Assembly (NCBI GenBank): GCA_903910495.1
Contig: CAIVZW010000117.1
Location: 1-14,074 of the forward strand
DNA from: an uncultured beta proteobacterium
GTDB lineage: Bacteria; Pseudomonadota; Gammaproteobacteria; Burkholderiales; Rhodocyclaceae
Direction: 5' to 3'
DNA: 14,074 nucleotides
The notes beneath the pieces were generated by a model, which did not search any database, was not told the origin of the DNA, and saw nothing but the letters and a program-made list of their open reading frames with translations. Shown piece by piece: positions 1-6,570 of this stretch (positions are counted from its first letter, which is position 1; each line of letters begins with the position of its first letter). Both the position numbers and the translations under genes were made by a program.

Positions 1-728
1 CTGGACAGGGCATGACCGATCGCCGACAGCTTGACCTGGAATTCCTTGATCAGAACCTCTTCAATATCGACGTTCTTGCGCCGTGCCGAGCGCTGCGCAA
101 GGTCAAGTTCATCGGCGGAAATGATGGCATCCGTGACCAGATCATCATACTTTGAGCGCACCACCTGACGCGGCTTCTGGCGCTGGGTCAGGGCTACGGC
201 CAGGGTCTGCGCCAGGCCAAGCACGCCCTCGTCGGCCAGCGCCGGAAATGGCCTGTCCGAACGGTTGTTGATGAGTTGCACGACGCCGAGCAGCTCGTTG
301 TTCTGGGCATCGAGAATGGGCGCCACCAGCATCTGTTTCGAGCGATAACCGGTGCGCTTATCGACTTCCTTGAGAAACTGCATGCTCGGGCTGTAGTTCT
401 TCAACTCCTGTTCATCGTAAACATCCCTGATATTCACTGCCCGGCGCGTCGAGGCCACATAGCCGGCCACACTCTGCTCGGAGATCGGCAGCTTGAGGTC
501 CTTGAACGAGGTGAGCCCGGTCTTGACCTTGGAAACGATGCTCTGCTTGTCTTCGCTGAGCACATAAATGGTCAGGCGGTCACTGTTGAACAGGTCGCAG
601 ATATCCTGCGACAGCTCGAGCATGATCTCGTCGGTATTGTTGGTTGCATGAATCTTGTTGGTGACAATCTGAAGATCCTTGAGGAACTTCAAGCGATTGC
701 TCACATCACCCGTGCCGGAATTATCCAT
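1..728 (-). CDS. GAF-domain protein with GspE/PilB-like continuation, partial (C-terminus outside window)
   Basis: This gene is read from 728 towards 1 and runs off the left edge, leaving 242 N-terminal codons. Residues about 16-180 form a GAF domain. Its closing segment has VVQLINN (149-155) followed by PF and DE at 160-161 and 166-167, which resembles a relaxed NKFDE motif of cyclic-nucleotide GAF domains. Residues about 195-242 are helical (DELDLAQRSARRKNVDIEEV) and look like the N-terminal domain of GspE/PilB/MshE-type secretion ATPases. The ATPase core would lie outside the window, so that assignment is inferred. No good Shine-Dalgarno sequence precedes the ATG at 728. A 112-bp gap separates it from the upstream signalling genes on the same strand, so it may be the last gene of that operon or have its own promoter. 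It is a plausible output protein (pilus or secretion motor) for the phospho/cAMP island. Another GAF-containing regulator is possible. Confidence 0.7.
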   Translation of the reverse strand, partial: MDNSGTGDVSNRLKFLKDLQIVTNKIHATNNTDEIMLELSQDICDLFNSDRLTIYVLSEDKQSIVSKVKTGLTSFKDLKLPISEQSVAGYVASTRRAVNIRDVYDEQELKNYSPSMQFLKEVDKRTGYRSKQMLVAPILDAQNNELLGVVQLINNRSDRPFPALADEGVLGLAQTLAVALTQRQKPRQVVRSKYDDLVTDAIISADELDLAQRSARRKNVDIEEVLIKEFQVKLSAIGHALS

Positions 729-840
729 TTGAGAACAGTTCAATCTGTTAGGTTAATTGCGCTCAGAATCTGTAAAAAAACCAGAACCCCCTACAACAGA
801 AACACAGTGTTATTGCAGCGCAGTCCCTTGCCCGCAGGTT
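729..840. other. 112-bp intergenic gap with small inverted repeat and oligo-T tract
   Basis: No gene fits here. On the minus (coding) strand it holds a run of seven T (774-780) and, just upstream of the GAF gene start, a 5-bp inverted repeat AACAG-N6-CTGTT (734-749). The repeat lies where a ribosome binding site would be expected, and no Shine-Dalgarno sequence is visible. I found no convincing -35/-10 pair. It is the longest gap within the seven-gene minus-strand series. Confidence 0.4.
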
Positions 841-1926
841 TCAGTAACGCCCAGGCAAGGCACCGGCCTTCAGGCCGCCCTCCAGCCAGCAGGCACGATA
901 GCCCCGCTGCGAAAGGAGAAAGGCCGCCGCCGAACTGCGGCGACCGCTTTGACAATAGACGATGTACTCGCGCTCGCGCTCGAGGACGCCGATGGCGTTG
1001 CGAATTTCATTCAAAGGTACATTCACCGCACCCGTCAGCCGGTCATTGCGGTACTCGGACGGATAGCGCACATCGAGCCACACCGCGCCGGCCGCCACCT
1101 GCTGCTCGGCATCCGCGCGGGTCAGCCGCCGGAGCAGGGGTTCACGCAACAACTCGATAAAATCGCTCTTCCTGAGGCGCAGCAGGGTACCGGCTGTTTT
1201 CATGCGCACCGTGGCATTGCGGGTGCTTTCGGCGACCAGCGCTTCTTCACCGAAGGCATCGCCGGCTTTCAGTTCGGCCAGCGCCATATCGACCCCTCCC
1301 ACCTTGCGCGCCACCGCGCAGCGGCCACTCTCGATAATGTAATAATAATCACCGGCGTCGCCTTCACGCAGGATCACCTCGCCGGGCTGGGCCTTGACCC
1401 GTTCAAAACGCCGGAAGAGCTCGTCAATACTCGCCGCAGGCAGAGGCGAGAGTACGCCGTCGATCAGGCTCTGCAGAGGAAAGGCCTGCGACAGCAGGCG
1501 CCAGTCGGTTTCTTCCGGAGCGCCGGAAACAGTGTCGGCGCCCGCCGACAACTGATCCCAGGTCATCATGATGTCGAGCATTTCATCGTCGATACGCAGC
1601 ACTTCGATGTCGGTAATCGCCTTGGCATCGCGCATCAGCGGCGGACGCTTGGCCAGCGGCCACAGCCCGCTTTCGCTGCCGCCCACCAGGACACAGGAAG
1701 AACCGTCGTCCAGGGACAGCTTGAGCTCCCCCGACAGCAGGTAGACCGACTGCCCCTGTATACCCCGCAAACGGAATGGATCGTGCCCGCGAGCGACCGC
1801 CTCGCTGCTGCAGTGCCCGGCCAGTTCGCGCAAGCGCATGGCGGAGAGCGCACAGATCGGCTCCAGCCGATCCAGAACCTGCGGATCAACGAAGCGGGGG
1901 GTCATCGGCAACTGTCCGGTCATCAT
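841..1926 (-). CDS. Cyclic-nucleotide-binding domain protein with C-terminal rhodanese
   Basis: This is a 361-residue soluble protein with no signal peptide or membrane segment. Residues about 20-120 form a degenerate cNMP-binding-like beta fold without a phosphate-binding cassette. Residues about 160-265 form a better-preserved CNB domain: the cassette FGEEAL (225-230) is followed by R236 in STRNATV (234-240), the arginine that normally contacts the cyclic phosphate. Residues about 268-361 are a rhodanese domain with the cysteine loop CQSGRRS, C325 being the predicted persulfide-forming residue. There is no helix-turn-helix, so it is not a CRP-type transcription factor. It begins 3 bp after the stop of the phosphodiesterase gene, implying translational coupling; ATG at 1926 or the adjacent ATG at 1923 could start it. 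Context with a cyclase and a phosphodiesterase makes cAMP the probable ligand. The rhodanese substrate is unknown. Confidence 0.88.
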   Translation of the reverse strand: MMTGQLPMTPRFVDPQVLDRLEPICALSAMRLRELAGHCSSEAVARGHDPFRLRGIQGQSVYLLSGELKLSLDDGSSCVLVGGSESGLWPLAKRPPLMRDAKAITDIEVLRIDDEMLDIMMTWDQLSAGADTVSGAPEETDWRLLSQAFPLQSLIDGVLSPLPAASIDELFRRFERVKAQPGEVILREGDAGDYYYIIESGRCAVARKVGGVDMALAELKAGDAFGEEALVAESTRNATVRMKTAGTLLRLRKSDFIELLREPLLRRLTRADAEQQVAAGAVWLDVRYPSEYRNDRLTGAVNVPLNEIRNAIGVLEREREYIVYCQSGRRSSAAAFLLSQRGYRACWLEGGLKAGALPGRY

Positions 1927-1929
1927 GGC

Positions 1930-2697
1930 TCAGAATTCAAAAACCTTGTTGTTCTGCAGCATCTTGGGATTGAAATCACCGGCGCATTCCTCGATCTCGC
2001 TCATGATCAATTCGATCTGTCCGGGCTTGAGGTGCGAAATATAGATTTTGGCCGTCCGCTCAAGCCGGGCGAGTTCCTCACCGAGCATGCTCGGACAGAG
2101 ATGTTTGGACATGGTGGCCAGACGCTTTTCCTGATTCGAGAACGCCGTTTCGATGATCAGGTAACGCAAATTGGCAATCTTGTTGATGACTGGCCAGAAG
2201 GCGTCGTTGATCGTCGTATCGCCGGTAAACACCAGACTGCCCGATCCGGAATCGAGGTGATAACCAACCGCCGGAACGGTATGTTCGGCGGGAACCGCGG
2301 TAATCCTGCGTTCGCCGAAACAGATGTTTTCACCGACACGAATCGCCCGGTATTTCATCACGGCGGCTTCACGAATCGAAATCTCGCTGAAATCCGGCCA
2401 GATCGCCCAGTTGAAGATGTGATTACGAAGGATTTCAAGCGTTGCATCGGTGGCGTAAACCGTGACCGGTTTGTCGCGCATGTCGGCAATCGAGTCGATC
2501 ATCAACGGCAGCGAGGCGATGTGGTCAAGATGCGAATGCGTAATGAACACATGATCGATCATCGCCAGTTCTGCGAGCGAGAGGTCTGCCACGCCGGTAC
2601 CGGCATCGATCAGGATGTCATGATCGACCAGCATCGAGGTGGTGCGCAGATGGCGCCCTCCGATACCGCCACTACAGCCGAGAATCCTGACCTTCAT
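1930..2697 (-). CDS. Metallo-beta-lactamase-fold 3',5'-cyclic-nucleotide phosphodiesterase (class II-like)
   Basis: This 255-residue cytoplasmic hydrolase probably degrades cAMP. The binuclear metal site is visible: T-H-S-H-L-D-H at 53-59 (H54, H56, D58, H59), H139 in AEHT, D160 in FTGD and H222 in ISHLKP. HxHLDH is the core of the class II cyclic-nucleotide phosphodiesterase signature (yeast PDE1 and Vibrio CpdP type), although the usual GL after it is ASL here. E183 in IIETAFS is also typical of that group. A GGAGAG ribosome binding site lies close upstream of the ATG at 2697. The gene sits 22 bp after the adenylate cyclase gene and 3 bp before the CNB-rhodanese gene, which strongly supports a cyclic-nucleotide substrate. 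Another phosphodiesterase activity of the fold (RNase Z-like or cyclic dinucleotide) is the main alternative. Confidence 0.85.
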   Translation of the reverse strand: MKVRILGCSGGIGGRHLRTTSMLVDHDILIDAGTGVADLSLAELAMIDHVFITHSHLDHIASLPLMIDSIADMRDKPVTVYATDATLEILRNHIFNWAIWPDFSEISIREAAVMKYRAIRVGENICFGERRITAVPAEHTVPAVGYHLDSGSGSLVFTGDTTINDAFWPVINKIANLRYLIIETAFSNQEKRLATMSKHLCPSMLGEELARLERTAKIYISHLKPGQIELIMSEIEECAGDFNPKMLQNNKVFEF

Positions 2698-2719
2698 AGG
2701 CTCTCCACCGTGCCGATCA

Positions 2720-4948
2720 TCACTTGGTTTCGAACGTCGTTACGCCATCCCAGGCATCGCCCGGAGGATTGGCACGGAAATGCGCAATGCGTTTCGTGTA
2801 CAGCGGGTACAGATAGCGATCCGGGCTGATGCGCGCCAGATTGTAGAGTTGCAACTCGGCCTGATCCCAATCCTGCTGGCGGTAGAGCCGCAAGGCCTGA
2901 TTCCAGAGTTTCAGCTCGTCGTGCGCCGCCTTGTCGAGCTGTGCGGCCACCCCCAGAGGCTCGAAGATGCCCACCGGCTCATCCTTGCCCTTGACGCGGA
3001 CACGATCAAGTTCACGATAGACCAGATCCTTGAGCAGCGCCCGGGTGGAATCGCTGACGATGATTCCGACACCGTACTGCTTGGTAATGGATTCCAGCCG
3101 CGATCCGAGATTCACGGCGTCGCCCATGACGGTGTAGGACTTGCGCACCTTTGAGCCCATGTCGCCCACCGTCATCGTGCCGGTATTGATGCCGACTCCG
3201 ATATGCAATGCCGGCCAGCCGCGCTCCTTGAACGGTTCGTCGAGCTTGCGCAACTCGGCCTGCATCTCCAGCGCGGTAGTCACGGCATGGCGCGCATGAT
3301 CGGCATCGGCGACCGGTGCGCCCCAGAAGGCCATGATCGCGTCACCGATGTACTTGTCGAGGGTACCGCGATTCTTCTGCACGACCTGGGTCATCGCGCC
3401 CAGATACTCATTCATCAGTTGCGTCAGTTCCTTGGGATCGAGGCCTTCCGAAATACTGGTAAAACCGCGCACATCCGAGAACAGCACGGTCAGCTCCTCG
3501 TTCTTGCCTTCCATGCTGTAACGCTCGGGATCGCGCGCCATTTCGTCGACCAGTTCGGGCGGCACGTACTGGCCAAAAAGCTCGGTGAACTGCCGCTTGC
3601 TGCGCGATTCGACAAAGTAGCCCCAGGACATGTTCAGCGCATAGAGCGCGAGAATGGCCGAAAGGACAGCCGCCATCGGCATCGCCAGGCCGGAGGACCA
3701 CAGGAAAAAGTTGAGTGCGCTCACTCCGGACAGGATCCCCAAGGCCAGAAAAGTCGCGCGCAGAGGCGAAAGAACCGGCAGCAGAAAAGCCAGCAGCAGG
3801 GTGGCCAGCGAAAGCAGCAGGACATCGGCGCCAAGCACATACGGCGGCTTCTGCACAATGGCCGCATCAAGTATGCCGGCCACCAGATTGGCATGAATCT
3901 CCACCCCCGGGTAGGTGCTGCCCACCGGCGTCGCCCGCAGATCCATCAGGCCCGGGGCAGTCGTGCCGAGCAGAACTATTTTCCCTTTGAGCTGCTCCAG
4001 TTTGAGCCGTCCATGCAGCGCGTCAGCAGCGGAGAAATACCGGAAGCTGCCCTGCGCACCCCGATAGGGGATCAGACTGGCTACATTTTCGTCGACCGGG
4101 ATGCGCATGGTGCCGCGAGCGGTCGGCAGTTCCAGCCACTCCAGTCCGCTGTAGCTGCGGCTCGACAGGGCGCTCGGTTCCGCGTATCCGGGAACGAGCG
4201 GTGGCTTGCCGAGCAGGCTGCGCACCATGGCCAGCGAAAGCGATTCGTAGTATTTCCCCTCGTGTTCGACCAGCATCGGAACCCGGCGCGAGACGCCGTC
4301 AAAATCGACCATCGGGTTGAAGTGTCCGGCAGTGACCGCGCTTTTCTGGAATTCCGGCAGGTTGCCGCCAAATCCGCTCCAGCTTGTAAACGCGATGGTT
4401 TTGCCCTTGAAGGCGCCTGACTGAATCACCGGTTCGGGCAGGGAACCGCTGCGGTGCGACTTGTCGATATTGGTGAAGTAGTAGCCGAGCACGACGGGCC
4501 GGTTACTCAAGGCTTCGGCAAAACGCCGGTCGTAATCCAGCCCGCCGCGCAGCCTCTTGAATGCCGACTGGAATGCCGCGTCGCCCTTGAGTTCGTTCTC
4601 GGCAATGGCTTCCAGCGACGCCAGGCCGGAACTGCTGTCGGCCTCGGCAAAGACCACGTCGAAGCCAAGAATGCTGACCCCGTAGCTGTCGAACAGGCGC
4701 GTGACCAGTGCCGCCATCTGGTCGCGGCTCCACGGCCAGCGGCCAATCTCGGCCAGACTTTTCTCGTCGATATCAAGGATGACGATACGTTCATCGACGC
4801 CGCCTTTTGTCGTCAGACGAAGACGTGTGTCATAAACGAAAGCGTCGAGCGTATTGAGCAGGGGTATCTGGTAAATCCGGGCCGAATGGCCAAGAAAAAC
4901 CAGACCCAGCAGCAGGCCGAGCACAATCCGAATAAGGTTTTTCTTCAA
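2720..4948 (-). CDS. CHASE2-domain class III adenylate cyclase
   Basis: This 742-residue membrane enzyme is predicted to make cAMP from ATP. In order: an N-terminal membrane anchor (about 5-24), a periplasmic CHASE2 sensor (about 30-365; GRWPWSRD at 69-76, GKIVLLGTTAPG at 322-333), three membrane helices (about 372-441), a cytoplasmic class III cyclase domain (about 484-665) and a TPR-like helical tail (about 677-725). Catalytic residues are intact: metal-binding D492 (SDVRGF) and D536 (YIGDA), adenine-selecting K532, and N613 and R617 in AVNLGSRLES. The second base-selecting residue is T606 (YTVMGD), the Thr variant typical of class IIIb adenylate cyclases, arguing against guanylate cyclase. 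The start is TTG at 4948, placed 5 nt after GGGAG; the nearby ATG at 4953 is out of frame and meets a stop at once. It follows the FHA gene by 31 bp. Confidence 0.92.
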   Translation of the reverse strand: MKKNLIRIVLGLLLGLVFLGHSARIYQIPLLNTLDAFVYDTRLRLTTKGGVDERIVILDIDEKSLAEIGRWPWSRDQMAALVTRLFDSYGVSILGFDVVFAEADSSSGLASLEAIAENELKGDAAFQSAFKRLRGGLDYDRRFAEALSNRPVVLGYYFTNIDKSHRSGSLPEPVIQSGAFKGKTIAFTSWSGFGGNLPEFQKSAVTAGHFNPMVDFDGVSRRVPMLVEHEGKYYESLSLAMVRSLLGKPPLVPGYAEPSALSSRSYSGLEWLELPTARGTMRIPVDENVASLIPYRGAQGSFRYFSAADALHGRLKLEQLKGKIVLLGTTAPGLMDLRATPVGSTYPGVEIHANLVAGILDAAIVQKPPYVLGADVLLLSLATLLLAFLLPVLSPLRATFLALGILSGVSALNFFLWSSGLAMPMAAVLSAILALYALNMSWGYFVESRSKRQFTELFGQYVPPELVDEMARDPERYSMEGKNEELTVLFSDVRGFTSISEGLDPKELTQLMNEYLGAMTQVVQKNRGTLDKYIGDAIMAFWGAPVADADHARHAVTTALEMQAELRKLDEPFKERGWPALHIGVGINTGTMTVGDMGSKVRKSYTVMGDAVNLGSRLESITKQYGVGIIVSDSTRALLKDLVYRELDRVRVKGKDEPVGIFEPLGVAAQLDKAAHDELKLWNQALRLYRQQDWDQAELQLYNLARISPDRYLYPLYTKRIAHFRANPPGDAWDGVTTFETK

Positions 4949-4953
4949 CTCAT

Positions 4954-4958
4954 CTCCC
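4954..4958 (-). promoter_or_regulatory. Ribosome binding site deciding a TTG start for the cyclase
   Basis: The minus strand reads GGGAG, then five nucleotides, then TTG. The intervening ATG is in another frame and is followed at once by AGT TGA. This spacing supports TTG as the start codon of the adenylate cyclase. Confidence 0.65.
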
Positions 4959-4979
4959 GCCCGGATGTTTGACTGCTCA

Positions 4980-5717
4980 TCAGCCTTTCAGGAAAAACTC
5001 CATCTTGATGCCGGCGATTTCAATAACATCATGATCCGCCAGCTGACGCGCCTGCACATCGATCGCCAGACCATTCACGACCGGGAACTGCGCCCCTTCG
5101 ACATGGGTGATGAAGTAGCCGTGCGGCCGCTTGGCGATCACCGCCACCTGTACGCCAGGCTTGCCCAGCGTGGTCAGGGTCTTGGTCAGCTCCAGCTCAC
5201 GGCCGGCATTGGCGCCATTGAGAATCTGTATCGCACCGATCACGGAAGCGGCGGCGGGCGGCGCGGCAGGCGGGGGCGTTATCTGGCCGACCAGGGTATC
5301 GTTAAACGAGGCCTTGACCTCCGCTGTGCCTGCAGACGGCTCGACAGCAGCGGCAGGCGCCGCTTTCGCCGCATTCGGCCGCAAGATCATGGTCTTTTCG
5401 AAATCAGCCGCATCGACGACCGGCTGTACCTGCTCGGCAACATACTTGAGCTTGTACTTGCCAAGCTCGATGACATCGCCGTTCTTCAGGAAATGCTTCT
5501 TGGCCGGCTGCCCATTGACCAGCGTTCCGTTGGTACTGTTCAGATCCTCGAGGAAGGAATCGTTGAGGATCGTCACCACCGCAGCATGCTCGCCACTGAT
5601 CGCCAGATTGTCGATCTGGATATCGTTGGTCGCCTTGCGGCCAATGGTCATCCGCTCCTTGTTCAGCAAGATTTCCTTGAGAACCAGACCGTCCATGCTC
5701 AATATCAGCTTAGCCAT
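4980..5717 (-). CDS. Double FHA-domain protein
   Basis: This 245-residue soluble protein is a probable phosphothreonine reader. The first FHA domain (about 3-95) has the full signature: G26-R27 (TIGRKATNDIQI), S41-x-x-H44 (SGEH), and N64-G65 in STNGTLVNG. A Pro/Ala-rich linker (about 112-158) follows. A second FHA-like fold (about 160-245) has LGK in place of GR and lacks the SxxH pair, though VVNG and DVIEI remain, so it probably does not bind phosphothreonine in the usual way. Between the domains, T109 sits in KTMIL, a Thr-x-x-Leu site similar to two found in the linker of the neighbouring kinase. The gene starts 13 bp after the PP2C gene and precedes the cyclase gene by 31 bp. It may carry the phosphorylation signal to the cyclase or to the GspE-like protein. 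That role is inferred. Confidence 0.9.
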   Translation of the reverse strand: MAKLILSMDGLVLKEILLNKERMTIGRKATNDIQIDNLAISGEHAAVVTILNDSFLEDLNSTNGTLVNGQPAKKHFLKNGDVIELGKYKLKYVAEQVQPVVDAADFEKTMILRPNAAKAAPAAAVEPSAGTAEVKASFNDTLVGQITPPPAAPPAAASVIGAIQILNGANAGRELELTKTLTTLGKPGVQVAVIAKRPHGYFITHVEGAQFPVVNGLAIDVQARQLADHDVIEIAGIKMEFFLKG

Positions 5718-5730
5718 CGCTTTTCCGTCC

Positions 5731-6561
5731 TTATTTAAACCATGCCAATAATTTCGACCACCAGCCCCTGGTGGCAGGAAACTCGCACAAAACCTTGACC
5801 AAAATTACCGAAACGTTATCACGTCCGCCATTATCGTTGGCCATTTGAATGAGCTGCGTCGCCGCCAGATCCAGATTGGCACCAAGCATCTGCAGGGTGA
5901 GCTTGATTTCCTCATCCTCGACCATGTCGTTAAGACCGTCCGAACACAACAGATAGATGTCGCCTGGCTGTACCGGGTAGTCATGAATCTCGGTTTCGAC
6001 TTCGGGATCCACTCCCAGTGCCCGTGTCACCAGGTTCTTGTTCTGCGAAAAGCGCGCCTCCTCGACGGAAATAATGCCGCTGTCAATCTGCTCCTGCAGC
6101 AATGAGTGGTCGCGCGTAATCGCGCTGAATTCTTCGCCACGCAGGCGATAAAGCCGGGAATCGCCAATGTGCGCAACCGTCACCTGATTATCGTAAAACA
6201 GGGCGGTGACCAGGGTGGTCCCCATCCCGGCATACTGCGGCTGACTTTCCGCTGTATTGTAAATGGCCGAATTGGTCATTCCCACCTTGTCCAGAATACA
6301 GCAATGAGCAAACAATTGTCCGCTCGTCAGATCGACTTCATGCGGAGGCCTGGCGAGAAAAGCGGTTTCCAGTTCGCTGGACAGGAACATGGTGGCCATA
6401 CCGCTCGCCACTTCGCCGGCGTTATACCCGCCCATGCCATCCGCCAGTATCACGAAGCCCAGATTCGGGTTGGCAAATACCGCATCTTCGTTGTGCCCGC
6501 GAATCATTCCCGGATCAGTTCGGACAACAATCTCGAGAGCTTCGCTCAATGATTTGGCCAC
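5731..6561 (-). CDS. PP2C-family protein serine/threonine phosphatase
   Basis: This 276-residue metal-dependent phosphatase probably removes phosphate from targets of the adjacent kinase. PP2C motifs appear in order: RGHNEDA (21-27), LADGMGG (39-45; D41 binds metal), GMGTTL (112-117), HIGDSRLYRL (131-140), TRDHS (149-153), LCSDGLND (205-212; D208) and GGRDNVSV (245-252; D248). The length fits the compact bacterial Stp/PrpC group. The C-terminus carries a short tryptophan-rich amphipathic tail (GWWSKLLAWFK) that might touch the membrane where the kinase sits. The start is GTG at 6561, preceded by a GGGGGA ribosome binding site that overlaps the kinase stop codon. The gap to the kinase gene is only 9 bp, so the kinase and phosphatase genes are almost certainly co-transcribed. 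Confidence 0.95.
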   Translation of the reverse strand: MAKSLSEALEIVVRTDPGMIRGHNEDAVFANPNLGFVILADGMGGYNAGEVASGMATMFLSSELETAFLARPPHEVDLTSGQLFAHCCILDKVGMTNSAIYNTAESQPQYAGMGTTLVTALFYDNQVTVAHIGDSRLYRLRGEEFSAITRDHSLLQEQIDSGIISVEEARFSQNKNLVTRALGVDPEVETEIHDYPVQPGDIYLLCSDGLNDMVEDEEIKLTLQMLGANLDLAATQLIQMANDNGGRDNVSVILVKVLCEFPATRGWWSKLLAWFK

Positions 6562-6570
6562 GTCTTCCCC

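Noticed and set aside
757..2829. Very long plus-strand open frame (690 codons)
   Set aside because: It lies opposite the CNB-rhodanese and phosphodiesterase genes. Its translation is rich in Arg, His, Gln and Gly with no recognisable domain, as expected for the antisense of GC-rich genes.
3203..4420. Plus-strand open frame of 405 codons
   Set aside because: It is antisense to the adenylate cyclase gene, whose catalytic motifs are intact. The plus-strand translation shows no family pattern.
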